A stretch of 64,000 nt of DNA from Ilex aquifolium (Eukaryota > Streptophyta > Magnoliopsida > Aquifoliales > Aquifoliaceae): the NCBI GenBank assembly GCA_951799425.1, contig OX637410.1, positions 248,001 to 312,000 on the forward strand, read 5' to 3'. Positions 10,378 through 23,104 of the stretch are shown here, one piece after another (the stretch's first letter is position 1; every line of letters starts with the position of its first letter). The notes under the pieces were generated by a model. That model ran no database searches, was not told the origin of the DNA, and worked only from the letters and a program-made list of their open reading frames with translations. The translations under genes and the position numbers were made by a program.

Positions 10378-11284
10378 GATAATATTCCAACAAATTCATC
10401 ATAATTTCACAAATTTTTTTACCCATGGAATGATTCAAGAAAATATTCAAGAACATGCTAATATCATGTGAAAAGCCTATATTTCTTGAAAACAAAGGTT
10501 TTGAAAACAAGAACGATAGTTTCATGATCATCCAACGATAATCTCATTCAAAACATGATACAATTTACAAGAGAAAAACACGATTTAATGATTATCTATC
10601 ATATACATACAATTTAGAGTGGGAAACATACATATATATTAACCCTAGCCTCAATGAACAAGTTTAGGAAGAAACACCTAACTTTAATTCTTTACGAGAT
10701 GCGAAATCCTAGCATTTTTGACCTGTTCACCACGTGAGAATCCTCCCAAATCTTGTTTTCTCTCGTTCTCTCTCACTTTTTAGGGTTTTCTAGAGTCAAG
10801 AGCTGCTGAAACTAACCTAGGGGTGTCATTAGGGTATTTATACTGTTAGAATCCGAACAGTTCTCGCCAGTCTTATTGCTGTTAAAAACACAGTTGCATT
10901 CGAATGTATTTTTGGCGTTCAAACATGTATTGCATTTGAATGTGAGTTTTTCCTAGTATCTCAACTTTTCATCAGAGGTTCTCTCAGATAGCAAAGTACT
11001 GGGACTAAAGGGAGACCTTCGTTCGAACGTGAATCCAATTTTCTGCATCCAGTTCCAACACAGTTTTGACCTACCTGAAAGTCATTTCACATAATTTTCG
11101 GGAGATACACTTTTGTAGCTCTTGATATCTAGTTTCTACTGTCAAAGATTCAGATCAATAAAAGTTTAAAATAAAAGGTTATGAATGAAACACTAAGGCA
11201 ACATCTTACTATCCTCAACAACTTTAACCCAAATATGCTACCCAAATATACAAAACACTTCTAGTACACCATATTTTCTTATTC
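10378..11284. other. AT-rich stretch, no gene recognised
   Basis: No ORF with family character. GTATTTATAC at 10836 on the minus strand gives a TATA-like TATAAATAC, so this may be part of the 3' LTR of the minus-strand gypsy relic to its right. I could not match it to the LTR-like sequence at 12053-13310. Confidence 0.4.
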
Positions 11285-11529
11285 TTACGTCATCTTATCC
11301 TCATTGCACAAAGATTGCACAATATGCATTATTATAAATACATGGAGGTTTACAAAAATTGATTGTTCCTCGATGGAAGATTGATTGCTCAACGCAATGG
11401 TCAACATGGTGAGAATGTCTTTTATATCATTATTGTGAGATTTTAAAAAATTTAAAGCTTGAGTATTTTGAATATTCCAAGTCATTTGAATTTGTATGAA
11501 TTGATTCAAAGTGTCATATAGACTTTTTT

Positions 11530-11830
11530 TTTTATGGGTGCATGTATGGTGGATATTGGACAGGTTCCTATGATGGAGAGGGATTAATTGGTGGTTGATA
11601 TTGATTGTTCCTCCAACCGTAGTTTGGGTAGTTACACAACCCTGAGGTGTAATTCTCAAAGTAAAGGGTGGAATAAGGTGGTTGGAAAGTTGATATTGCA
11701 TTGGACTGATCCAACAAAATCTCTTGAAACATCGAAATGGTAGGGCACTCTTCAATGGGATGGCAAACACATCACAAATTCCCCACACTTGCTCCACAAG
11801 GAAAACACTTGACACCTCATTAAAATAATC
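11530..11830 (-). pseudogene. gag-tail relic of a Ty3/gypsy element
   Basis: On the minus strand, in a frame different from the longest ORF here, one reads a decayed Cys/His cluster followed by IEECPTISMFQEILLDQS, then NYPNYGWRNNQYQPP. An in-frame stop and YPPYMHP come next. The NYPNYGWRN.Q.QPP block is characteristic of the Pro/Gln-rich tail of plant Athila/Tat-type gag proteins. Together with the TGGCGC-type primer site 200 bp to the right, it marks a minus-strand retrotransposon remnant. The 189-codon ORF at 11285-11854 is in the wrong frame and is not the gene. Confidence 0.6.
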
Positions 11831-12025
11831 TAAAAACATAAATAGTATGTTCAAAATAAAAATTATGAAATATCCAACCTATAGGAAAAAAATAATAAGA
11901 TAGCATACAAAGAATCTAAAAACAATTACAAGATGGAACGAAGTTACATGGAAAAAGATTTATCTAAGTAACTCGTTGGTGAAGACGGATTCCTCCTTTT
12001 TTCTACTTTTGAATTTATCTTCTGA

Positions 12026-12043
12026 TCCTCAGCAACAGCGCCA
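12026..12043 (-). other. Primer binding site of the minus-strand gypsy relic
   Basis: The minus strand reads TGGCGCTGTTGCTGAGGA, close to the TGGCGCC-type primer sites of plant Athila/Tat elements. It lies between the gag relic on its left and LTR-like DNA on its right, which is the expected order. Confidence 0.6.
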
Positions 12044-12052
12044 AAAACATTC

Positions 12053-13310
12053 TTGACTTCGAAAAGGTACACTTAAGTGCAGGCGGTCAAGAAATAGTAA
12101 TACTCAGAAAGTCCGAGGTCAAACCGCAGAGATCAATTAAAACCAATAGGTAGAAAAAGAAGAACAAGTAAAATTTATTCATTAAGTAAGAATTGTTTTA
12201 TAAAACCAAGCAGAGAATTTAAAAAGAGATTTATTTATTTGAGAAATGACTCTTTAGTTTAAGGATCTGGATCTATTCATGATCATTAATTAAATATGTT
12301 TATGCAATTACAATTATCTCAATTGATTTTCAACGTCAATATAGTCGACCGAAATAGTTAGCTTTGAAAAACAATAAGTGATTACTCTGAAAATGAGTAT
12401 TTAAGAGGTAGTTCTATGAAACTCGTGTGGAATCATAAGCACTATCTATACTAAGAAATTAACCAAGTTAATGGATAGTCAAACAATTATACAGAGCATC
12501 AAACTTTTCTAATAGTCATCCAAATTAATCTAAAATTTCATAAAGACAAAGCATTAAAGAATATGGAAAATAATTGCATAAAAACATAAATAATTAAATC
12601 ACAATTCAAGATCCATACCGTAACTAAATAGTACAAGAAAAATTACACACAAGCCATGAGCCTTGAAAATAGGAAAATAAGAAAAGAATAATGATCCCAG
12701 GATGCTCTCTCAACAGATGAGAGCCTTTGTTTACACTAAAGACTAGGTATAGATTGGAAGTCTAGGGTAAGTTTGGGAGCAATTCTTTTCCAAAAAGAAG
12801 TCTTTTTAAATCAAATCTCGTGCATCAAATTTTGGGGGCATGGGTACCAAATAAGCTAAAATTTTGAGCTCAATTTTCGCATAATTACAGCCCGATTCAT
12901 GAAATTTTCGTGAAATACAAATTTATCGCTCTTAAAGTCTTCTTTCTAATACTGTAAAAATCAGGTCAGTTGGACATCGGAGTCAAAAGTTATGACCAAA
13001 ATATTGAAGATGTGTCAAAATCTTATCTTCTAGAATACTTCCCTAATTCAACGTTAGATAAGTTTTCTATAAATTAAATTGTTGCCTTATCTTCAAAAAT
13101 TCATCTTTTAATGTTGATCGTTCAATCCTTATCAAATATCTCTTCTTCTAGTATTTGCTTCAATTGCCTTATCCATTATTACTTTAAATCAACCAAATCA
13201 CTTGCAAAATAAATCAAACAACTAGAACAAGTATCAAGAAAAAAAAACCAAGAAATCTAGTACATTTAATCTCAAATAATATGTAATGAATTAATTATTA
13301 ATAAAATAAA
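12053..13310 (-). repeat. Putative 5' LTR of the minus-strand gypsy relic
   Basis: Non-coding AT-rich DNA abutting the primer site. The segment just right of it (AAGGTACACTTAAGTGCAGG) has the look of LTR-end sequence of plant Athila-like elements. The outer boundary is a guess, since no second copy was found in the window. Confidence 0.4.
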
Positions 13311-14002
13311 ACTTTTGATCGTTAATTAGTTGGCATTGGCCCAAGCTATGGTTGGTATTATCTGACCAAGACATCTACCAGTGCTGAAAGTGACTGATCT
13401 ACTTGGTGACCCATGGCCCCCACTCATATTTTTTAAAATACACTATACTCGCTTAATGTTTTCAAAAATTCTATACCTTATCTAAGGTTTTCAAAAAACT
13501 TATACATCACAAATTGTGTTACAAACATGACTTATATCACTATCACTATACTAACCCACAACTCATCTTCACGATGGTAACGAGAAAATAATATTTATGA
13601 TGGTAATTTATTCGTAGTGATTATTTGATGTCATAAATGAGAAAACAAGTAGACCTTGATATTATTTCAAATTAATTTTTAGACTTTATGATCCAAACTA
13701 ATATTAACGATTGTATCATAAAAAAAAATATTTCAGAGGTTTGTCGTAACTAAATAGCCGGGATTAACAATAACACGTTGAATAATCATACTATATAAAT
13801 TTCCTAACCATGTCCCTTTTTTCTGTTTGCCCCCCCCACACACACACACACAACACAATCATGGTTTCTCCTTGAGTGCTGACCTCTTAACCAAGATTCC
13901 TTCTCCTACGAAACAATAGAAAAACTGTTTCTTCTTTGTTTTTGGCTCAGGTTGGGAATTCATCCCTTCACTAGGATTCTTAGCCAATGGGGGTGTTATG
14001 CC
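13311..14002. other. AT-rich DNA, no gene recognised
   Basis: Contains a short C-tract followed by a (CA)n run near 13834-13853. No ORF or repeat assignment could be supported. It ends at the start of the copia LTR. Confidence 0.5.
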
Positions 14003-15280
14003 TGAGAGAGTTATATTTTGTAGATATGCGTGCATATCTACAAAATGAAACTCAGTTTGTTATTTAATAAAAGTTCTTCGTTTCTTATTTCAATGAGAAT
14101 CTGTGTGGGTAGTATATTTGCATTATATTAAATGTATGATATGCGTGCATTTCTTTTATTTTTATATTGTAGATAATATAGCGTGTAGAGTTCGACTTAT
14201 ACACAAAAGATCAAATTATCATATCGTTGTATGATATAAGTAAAAGTTCACAGTCTTAGATGGAATTGAACACACCATCAGTAGGATTGTAATGTAATAT
14301 TCTGGCATAGTCTATCTTAGCTATAAGAGACTGTATGATGTATCAGATTGTTGAACTAGTACACTTTGTGTATTGGACATGAACATTGTTGATGTTATTT
14401 TTTTTTACTAACTAAATAAGAAAATAAATACCTCATGGTTATTATGATTGCTTAAGTTCTTAAACTTGAGATATTTAATTGACACATGCATATAATGATT
14501 GTTATTTTAATTCATAAAATAGTGAAATTCATATTTAAGTCAACAAGGTTTGTGAATTGGAAGATGACATTATTTGTATGGTGAAAATTAATTATTAAGG
14601 AAACTACGTCCCGATATTTAAATGGGTTGATGATGTGCTCTTGAGAAGCTCATAGGTTTTGTCCATGTCAAACCCTGCATGTGGATTTAATTATCCGATA
14701 TGACAAATACGTTGTAAGATCTCAAGGATAAAAAGAAGTCAATTAAATATAGTTGTCAGTAATTTTAAACGTGAGGAGACTATTAAGTATATAATAATGA
14801 GGAGCTCAAAATATAATTTTGAGATAAGCCCAGAGATCAATAATAAGTTTTTAGTGGATTAACTTATTATTAATGGACCATATGATGTTTGTTCTAGATT
14901 GGACAAAAGATTTCTAGGCCCATTAGAAGTCCGGCCCTTATTTTTCCTTAAGGTCTCTACTGCAGCCTATAAATAAATATACTCCCTGGTTCTCTCAGCC
15001 ATAAATTTTACCTTCACGTTTAGAAAAGGCAGTGAGGGAGCAAGGGAGAATTCAGAGGATTGCAACCCATACTGTATTCAAATTTTGGTGTGGAAAGATA
15101 TACGGTAGAAGATCGTGATGTCCATTGAACCTGCTGTTCGATCTCAATATATTCTTCGTTCGTGTGGATCTGCTCATCAAAGGTAAACCCTAATTCTGCT
15201 TTGTAGGGTTAATAAATGGGTAAATTTTTTGTAATTAATTATACGCGTTGTCAACGGATCTTAAGACAGTCGTTCCAACA
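14003..15280 (+). repeat. 5' LTR of the copia element
   Basis: Starts TGAGAGAGTTATA and ends GTTCCAACA, just before the primer site. It aligns along its length with 20550-21833, sharing blocks such as TTTCAATGAGAATCTGTGTG and the AACCCTAATT region near the end. A TATA-like CCTATAAATAAATA lies at 14968. Confidence 0.88.
14016..14045. other. Perfect hairpin near the LTR start
   Basis: Arms TTTTGTAGATATGC and GCATATCTACAAAA are separated by GT. The hairpin is absent from the matching place of the 3' LTR, so it arose in this copy. Confidence 0.75.
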
Positions 15281-15282
15281 AG

Positions 15283-15295
15283 TGGTATCAGAGCC
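15283..15295 (+). other. Primer binding site of the copia element
   Basis: TGGTATCAGAGCC, two bases after the 5' LTR. Complement of the initiator tRNA-Met 3' end. Confidence 0.9.
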
Positions 15296-16870
15296 TTCGT
15301 TAATACTGCGTATATATTGAATACAACCATATTGTCTAAGTAAAACGAATAAATGTATATCATAATTGATGGGTAGAACGTAGAACTATGCTAATCTTTG
15401 TTTTACAACGTTCTTATCCTGCTATTATGGTCGCATAATTTTATTATCGTTTTACGTGATTGGATCCCACGATGGTTTATTCACGGTTAATATTATTGGA
15501 AGAATTTATACGATGGTTTATTTGTGTTATAATATTGATGGTAGTATGTGAACTTCCTCGTGGAGACATAAGGCCATGTATTATTACTGCTATTTTTTTT
15601 GTATAGGATATCCTGTGAAGACGACAGTTCAGAAGCAGTTTTTCACAATGAAAAATTGATTTTGCGAAGAAGAAACTGTTTCAGAAATCATTTAGGTTTT
15701 AGGGGCATTACCCCAAGTCCCTGCCATTTGATCGGGCAGGTCGATGGTAATCCCTCCATATACCATTGTGATAAGATCGCATAAGTTTCTCCAAGCCTAG
15801 CAACATGGAGGTGACTGAATTCGTCAAGGATTGCTGCAAACTCCTTATTGCATTGAAACTGAAAACATGATCCTAACAATTGGGACTCTTTGTTTAGGCA
15901 GTTTCCTTATTTATGTTAATCTCTATTTTTTATTATTCATGTATATCTTGATTGTATGGGTAGTTAATTATATAACAATACTCTAACATATGAATAATTG
16001 ACTGGCTTAGATTATTTGTCATGGAATAGTATCTAATTTATCTTTATTTAAAATAGGGGTGTTCAAAGTATGTATGTGTAATTAGAAAATAAATTAATTC
16101 TCAATTTCTGTATCGATAGCTGTGAGAATTTTATATTTTATTTATTAAATCTATACATACTACATGCAAAAATGGTGTAACTCGGTATTTTTATAAATAT
16201 GTCAAACATCCTTGTATTTTATCTTAATAAAAATTGGATACAATATTTTTTGACAATCCTCATAAAGTATTAAATAACTAAGTGGGAGAGGGAATTTATT
16301 TTGTATAAATGTCACAATCTCCATTACTAGTTTGTAGGTAATGTAATTAATTTTGTGTGTTGGCTTTAATGTCTTCCTCTCCATCGGCTGAAATAAATTA
16401 CAGAATCACCAGCAGAAACTTTCTAAAAGGATAATTTTGAGTAATTGTTAATATGGGCTCACTTCTCTACCCGAAGGGGCTTATTATGAAACAATTGACA
16501 CAAAATTAAGTAATTGTATACACTTAGCTATAAATAGTAGTATCCTCTTTATCTGAGTCATTGTTGTTATTTATAGGACTAAAGCTACACCAGCTATTTA
16601 ATTTTATTTATCATGGTATAGTGGCTAGAGAGTAAACTTAATAGGCTATAGCATGTCGGGACAAATGAAGGATAGTAAACGCCCTCCCTATTAGGGCCTG
16701 CTATTCACGGTGATTCAGGCTGCTGGCGAGTTCGTTTAAAAATTGGTAGAGGTAACTAAATTTCAATAATTTGAATTCGATGTTTTTTATTTTTCCCATC
16801 ATAATTTTTAATTATGTGATTTTCATGTTTTTAAATAGGTTCATTCAATCTTCTTTTTGTCATACTTAAA

Positions 16871-17620
16871 GAACACAAACTAATTGGACCAAACTATATA
16901 GACTGGAAAAGAAACTTGGATATTGTGTTGACTGCTGGGGAGTACAAGATTATGCTCACAAATCTTTGTCCGGATGAACCTGGTGAGGGGGCAACCGAAC
17001 AGGAAGTCCAGGCTCACTGGAGGTGGAAAAAGGCTGATGAAATGGCGCGATGGTACATTTTGGCATCTATGTCAAGTGTGATGCAAATTCAGCATGAGTT
17101 CATGTCCACCACCTATGACATGATTATAAACCTCAAAGAAATGTTTGGGGATCAAAGTCATGCTGTTAGGCAAGTTGCGATGAAAGATCTGATGAATACA
17201 AACATGTCTGAGGTAGCACTAGTAAGGGATGATGTTCTGAAGATGATGAATCTTCTTAATGAACTGGAGATCCTAAGAGCTGAAATTGACAGGAAAACCC
17301 AGGTTAATATCATACTCCAGTCATTGCCAGTCTTTCAAGTAGTTTCCCCTTAATTATAATATGAATAAGTGTTCTTATTCTCTGACGGAACTCCTTAAGG
17401 AACTCCAGTAGCTGAAGGTCTTTTTCAGCAACAACCTTGTGCTTATATGATTGAGAAAGGTTCTACTTCTAAGCCAAAAGGCAATAAGAAGTAGAAAAAC
17501 ACTCAAAAGAAGGTTGTTGGCCCTCAGAGACAAGTGAAAAAGTCTAAGGGCAAGTGTTTGCATTGCAAGCAATTAGGACTCTAGAAGAAGTAATGTCTGA
17601 TCTACCTCAACAAAGTGAAT
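16871..17620 (+). pseudogene. copia gag
   Basis: Reads EHKLIGPNYIDWKRNLDIVL, then a helical capsid-like stretch ending near 17340, followed by frame loss. The zinc knuckle region reads CLHCKQLGL-stop-KK-stop-C. The expected His is lost and two stops interrupt it. Confidence 0.8.
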
Positions 17621-17684
17621 AATCTAGGTAAATCTCATTTACTAGTTGTTGAATCATGTTTAGCGATGTTATCTACTGGTACCT

Positions 17685-17960
17685 AGTGTATAGATGCGGG
17701 AGCCACTAATAATATCTGCAAATTCTTGCAGGAGTTTCAGGAAGCCAAGCGGCTTAGTGATGGGAATATTTATCTACATATGGGGATTGCTACCAAAGTG
17801 GCAGTAGTTGCTGTAGGAGATTTACATTTATGTTTTAGTAGAGATAGAGTTTTGATTTTGAAAGATTGTCTTTATGCACCTGATATTAGAAGAAACTTAG
17901 TATAGGTTTCTAAATTAGTAAAGGATGGATATTTCATCGGTGGATGATCTTTATATCTCA
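17685..17960 (+). pseudogene. copia protease
   Basis: CIDAGATNNICKFLQEF carries the protease active-site box as D-A-G-A in place of D-S/T-G-A. The usual block RRLSDGN-like (here KRLSDGNIYLHMG) and LILKDCLYAPDIRRNLV follow. A stop interrupts the end. Confidence 0.75.
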
Positions 17961-18154
17961 CCTGCATTGCAATTGATTGAATTGAATAACACTAGTATCT
18001 CATCATGTAATAGAAATGAACCTTCTAAATTGAACCAAACATAACTTTGGCACTTACGTTTGTGTTATATTAACTAAAGGAGGATTCAAAGACTAGCCAC
18101 AAATGGTCCATTGAGTTCATTGGAAGTGGAGGCACTTCTAGTATGTTAATCTTC

Positions 18155-19214
18155 CTTGAAAGGTAAAATGGCCAAGAGGCCTTTTACGGCCAAGGGCTAT
18201 AGAGCAACAAATCCGTTGGCAATGGGTCATTCTGATTTGTGTGGACCTATGACCGTCCATGCTAGAGGAGGCTTTGAATATTTCATCACTTTTATTAATG
18301 ATTATTCAAGGTATGGATGCATTTATTTGATGCGTCGTAAGTCTGAATGCTTTGAAAAATTCAAAGAGTTTAAGGTTGAAACGGAGAAGCGTCAAGGAAA
18401 GTTGTTTCTAGACATGAGGATCTGATCGTGGTAGCGAATACCTCTTAGGATAGCATAGGAACTACTTATCAGAGGTAGAAATTACATCCCAATTATATGC
18501 ACTTGGCACACCACAACAAAATGGTGTGGCAGAAAGAAGGAATAGGACTCCTATGGATATGGTGAGATCTATGATGAGTTATTCAGTTTTACCAAACTAT
18601 AGCATATATTGTAAACTTGGTACCATCTAAGTCAGTACCTACTACTCCCATAGAATTGTGGATTGGGTGCAAGCCTAGCCTACGACATGTTCAGATTTGG
18701 GGGAGTCCATGTGCTGAAAGGGAAAGTGTATAAGCTAGAATCGAGAGCAGAAGTTTGCTTGTTTATAGGGTATCCAAGAGGAACAAAAGGTGGTATTTTC
18801 TATAGTCTAAAGGATCAAAAGGTCATTGTTAGCACCAATGCCTGATTCTTAGAGGAATATTACATAATGGATCATAAGCTCAAGAGTAGAATTGTTCTCG
18901 AGGAGTTAAGAGAAGATAGATTAGGGAATACTTCTTCAATACCAATTGTACAAGAGGAAACATCCCACGAAAGAATAGACGATATGCCCTTGCCTAATTG
19001 TAGTGGGAGCAATATCGATACTCGTGTAGAACCTGTACAGCATGCCACTAATGATACACAAATGCAGGCAGTGCCTCGTCATAGTGGGAGGGTTATTCAT
19101 CAACGCAAACGGTATACATTATTGGTAGAGTCTTTTGACAGGATCCCTGAAGAACAGAATATTGATGTCTGGACCTACAACAAAGCACTCCAAAATAAAG
19201 ATGCAGAACTTTGA
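18155..19214 (+). pseudogene. copia integrase
   Basis: HSDLCGPMTVHARGGFEYF holds the first catalytic Asp and NDYSRYGCIYLM follows. A frameshift near 18423 precedes SDRGSEYLL (second Asp region). GTPQQNGVAERRNRT then carries the catalytic Glu. The C-terminal part includes GCKPSLRHMF-like and CLFIGYPRGTKGG motifs, then a Ser-rich linker ending near 19214. Frameshifts and stops make it non-functional. Confidence 0.82.
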
Positions 19215-20040
19215 CAAAAGGTTATGATATCTGAGATGGAGTCCATCTATTCTAATTAGGTCTGGGAACTTGTAGAACCACCCAATGGAATAAACCCCAT
19301 TGGATGCAAGTGGGTCTATAAGAAGAAGAGAGGATCAAATGGTAAGGTGGAAACTTTTAAGACAAGGCTTGTTGCGAAAGGGTTTACTCAGAAAGAGGGA
19401 ATGAGGAGACTTTTTCACCGATAGCTATGCTAAAGTCGATTCGGATTCTCTTAGCCATTACGGCTCATCTCAATTATGATATTTGGCAAATGGACGTCAA
19501 GACAACATTCCTTAACGAGAATCTTGACGAGTGCATCTTTGTGGTGCAACCAGATGCATTCGTATCAAATGGCCAAGAACATCTAGTGTACAAGCTTAAG
19601 ATGTCTATTTATGGACTTAATCAAGCATCTAGGTCTTGGACATTCCTTTTGATCAGACTATAAAATCTTAAGGTTTTCATCAATGCCCGGATGAGTCCTA
19701 TGTGTATAAAAAGCATGACGAAAACGTGGTGGTGTTCCTAGTACTTTATATGGATGATATCTTGCTAATCGGAAATGATGTGGGGGTCTTATCTTCTGTT
19801 AGGTATGTTTATCCAATCAATTCGATATGAAGGACTTGGGGGAAGCTAATCACATCCTTAGGATCAATCTTATGCGAGATTGCAAGGATAGGAAGTTACA
19901 CTTATATCAGGCTACCTATATCGATACCATCCTAGCCCATTTAAGCATGCAAAATTCTAGGAAATGATTTCTTCCTTTCAGACATGGAGTTTCTCTGTCA
20001 AAAAAGCAGTGTCCTAGGACACTAGAAGAGATAAAGAGCA
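19215..20040 (+). pseudogene. copia reverse transcriptase
   Basis: GCKWVYKKKRGSNGKVETFK, then RLVAKGFTQKEG, MDVKTTFLNENLDE and the catalytic box LYMDDILLIGND near 19745 (YMDD kept). Several frameshifts separate these blocks. Confidence 0.85.
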
Positions 20041-20500
20041 TGAAGGTGGCGCCTTATGCTTTGGCAGTGAGAAGTCTCATGTATACTATACTTTACACTA
20101 GACCTGGTATCAGTTTTGCCGTTGGCATAGTTAGTAGATATCAGTCTAACCCTGAGCAAGAACATTGGACTACGGTAAAACATATTATCAAGTATCTGAA
20201 AAGGATGAAAGATTATATGTTGGTTTATCAGGTAGATAGTCTAGTACCCCTTGGGTACACAGACTTTGATTTTTAGTCAGATAAAGATTCTAGGAAGTCT
20301 ACCTCAGGATATATGTTTAATCTAGGAGGTGGAGCCGTAAGTTGGAGGAGTATCAAGCAATCTTGTATTGCTGATTCCACCATGGAGACATCGTGGGAAC
20401 AAGAGATGTACTAGTGACCAAGATTACATCAGCAAACAACCTGGCAGATCCCTTCACCAAGGGCTTACTAGCAAAGACTTTTGACAGTCACATGGAGGGA
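20041..20500 (+). pseudogene. copia RNase H, internally deleted
   Basis: RSLMYTILYTRPGISFAVGI opens the domain. [20 protein letters not shown] and [10 protein letters not shown] follow. The text then jumps to VTKITSANNLADPFTKGL, missing the middle that contains catalytic residues in relatives. Confidence 0.8.
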
Positions 20501-20536
20501 ATGGGAGTTAGATGCATGGCAATATGAATTTGAGTA

Positions 20537-20549
20537 TAAGCGGGAGAAT
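20537..20549 (+). other. Polypurine tract of the copia element
   Basis: ATAAGCGGGAGAAT directly precedes TGATAGAG, the start of the 3' LTR. Confidence 0.75.
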
Positions 20550-21833
20550 TGATAGAGTTATATATTAAAAACTTGTTTGTAATGAAACTCAGTTTATCAT
20601 TTAATAAAATTTATTTATTTCCTATTTCAATGAGAATCTGTGTGTAAAATATTTTCATTATATTAAATATATGATATGTATGTGTTTATTTTATTTTCTA
20701 TTGTAGATAATCTGGTGTGTAGAATTCGTCTTATGCATAGAAGATCAGATTATCATATTCTTGTATGATATAAGTAAAGGGTCACAGTCTTAGATGCAAT
20801 TAGACACACCATCAATAGGATTGTACTGCAATCTTTTGACAGTCTATCTTGGCTATAAGAAACTGTCTGATGTCTCGGATTGCTGCACTAGTACACTTTG
20901 TTTATTGAATAGGACCATTATTGAGGTTATTTTTTTATACTGACTAAATAAGAAAATAAATAGTTATTATGATTCCTTAAGCTCTTAATCTTGAGATATT
21001 TAATTGATGCGTTCATATAATGATTGTTACTTTAATTTATAAAAGAGTGAGATTCATATTTGAGTCAACAAGCTCAGTGAATTGAGAGATGACATTATTT
21101 ACCATACATTATTAAAAGAAACTACGTCTCAGTATTTAAATGGGTTGCCTCTTGAGAAGTTCATAGGTTTGGTCCATGTCGAACCCTATATGTGTGGATT
21201 TAATTATCCGACATAACAAATATGTTAAGTGATAAGATCTCAATAATAAAAAAAAAAAGTCAGTCAAATATAATTATCAGTAATTTAATTAATTGACGGA
21301 CATCTGTAATTTTAAATGTGGGGAAATTATTAAGCCTATAATAATGAGGAGCTCGAAATATAATTCTGAGATAAGACCCAGAAGATCAATAATAAGTTTT
21401 TACTGGATTAACTTATTATTAATGAATAATAGAAAGTTTGTTATGGGTTAGACATTGGATTCCTAGGCTCATTGGAAGTCTGGTTCTTATTTCTTCTTAA
21501 GGTCTCGACTATAGCATATACATAAATGCACTTCCTGGTGCTTTCAGCCATAACATTTACCTTCACGTTTAGAAAAGGCAAAGAGAAAGAGAAAGGGAGA
21601 GAATTCGAAGGATTGCAGCCCACACTGCATTCAAATTTTGGCGTGGAAGGATATACGGTAGAAGATTGTGAGGTCTATCGAGCCAGTTGTTCGATCTGCA
21701 TCTATTCTTCATCCGTGTGGATTTGCTCGTCAATGGTAAACCCTAATTTCGCTTTGTAGGATTAATAAATAAGTAAAATTTTTGTAATCAATTATACGCA
21801 TCGTCAATAGATATTGGGACTGCCGGTCCAACA
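20550..21833 (+). repeat. 3' LTR of the copia element
   Basis: Starts TGATAGAGTTATA and ends GGTCCAACA. Aligns with the 5' LTR at 14003-15280 across its whole length with many point changes and small indels. Confidence 0.88.
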
Positions 21834-21844
21834 GTTCCTTCCTC

Positions 21845-23104
21845 ATCCGGTAAGTTTTCTGGTGTTTCTTTAATTTTTCCTCTTGCACAAGAAGAAAATT
21901 GATTAAAAAAATCTCTTTGCGACATGACCCTTCCAGCTGAGTTTCAGAATAGGATAAAAGTGGTTCAAAACCACAAAGCTAAAGATTTCGATCTTTTGGT
22001 GAATAATGTCAACCTCTTTAAGTTTTAGCTTGGGCCAGCCCCTTCAACTGCTGTCCTTGCAGCTGTTGTGCCACTGGTTTGTCAATATCACTATAAATTG
22101 TTGATTTATTGACCAGGATTTCTGACTCTGTTTTTTTTTTTTACAAGTTCCCTCCCCCCCCAAAGATTAAGAAGAAAGTTCTTAGAGAATTTAGGGTGCG
22201 CAAAATCTAAAGGTCTATCCAACCCTCCTGTACCAATTGCCAAGAGATTGAGATCCAGGGGATCTCTTGTAGCAAAGGTTTCCCTCATAGTTTTTTCCAA
22301 ATTGATTCCTCTAGATATGAAATCCTCCCCTAACACCTCTACAAGCAAGAAAAAGAAGAAGTTTGTTGAGGGAAAGCTTCTTGTAACAAAACTCTGTCAA
22401 GTATGGCGATACTCCAAGGAATATTTGGAATGATTCAGACTTTGACATATAGAAGTTCTAGAACTTTGTGTCTGGCCTTGAAGTCTAGGAGGTGATGAAG
22501 TTCGGGACAATTAGGATGTCCAAGATGTTAGTCCATCACTTCTGTAGGGTATGTAATCTTTCTGACCTTCCCTTTTTCCCTTATTGTTGCTCTCCCATGT
22601 TCTTTAGCAATCTGATTTTTACTTTGATCAGGTGGCAATACTTACTACTAGGATGATCTGCTCTGCATTCTTAGAGGAAAACCCCAAGAAATACAAACTT
22701 GAAGTCGCCCTTAAGATGTCATGTCCTCTAAAGTGAAGCTACTATCTCATGAGGAGGAACTAGTTAAAGTTCGTTCAAAATTAGAACACATCTAGAGTTT
22801 TTTAGCGATTGAGAGAGCTTCGAAGAATAGACTTGAAAAAGCCTTCAGGGTTTCGAAAGAGGCATGTAGATCTGGGGAGAAAGTAAGGGAGCTAACTAAC
22901 CAGTTGAAGTCCTCTACAGAGAACTCCCAACGCCCAATGGATGAGGCCGAGGAAGCTGTAGTTCAGAAATCACCTGAGTATACCCAGTTTGGCATGGGTT
23001 ACTATGATGAGGGCTTCGAGTTCCCCTGCCAGGCTGTGGCCAAGTTTCCTGATCTAGACTGCTCCTTAATTAAGTTGGACATTGAAGATACTCCTCCCAA
23101 GTAG
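21845..23104 (+). pseudogene. Opposite-strand ORF relic downstream of integrase
   Basis: On the plus strand a decayed but readable frame gives LCDMTLPAEFQNRIKVV, a Lys/Glu-rich helical stretch (KVRELTNQLKSSTENS), then EEAVVQKSPEYTQFGMGYYD and FPDLDCSLIKLDIEDTPPK ending at TAG 23102-23104. The coiled-coil-like composition and position recall the antisense ORF of Grande-type Tat elements. That assignment is inferred. Function unknown. Confidence 0.5.

Larger units (their letters stand above)
14003..21833 (+). mobile_element. Ty1/copia retrotransposon, complete but heavily decayed
   Basis: Two LTRs of about 1.28 kb, a primer site, gag, protease, integrase, reverse transcriptase and RNase H in copia order (integrase before RT), then a polypurine tract. 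Many stops, frameshifts and a deletion in RNase H show it is dead. The LTRs differ at more than a tenth of positions by eye, so it is old. The flanking five bases (ATGCC left, GTTCC right) match at three of five positions, so the target duplication is not secure. The lineage could not be fixed; the GAG/INT text resembles Bianca- or Angela-like elements. Confidence 0.9.

Noticed and set aside
11285..11854. 189-codon minus-strand ORF
   Set aside because: The retroviral gag text is in another frame of the same strand; this frame shows no family pattern.
14003..21833. Exact 5-bp target duplication for the decayed copia element
   Set aside because: ATGCC and GTTCC match at only three of five positions, so it was not claimed.
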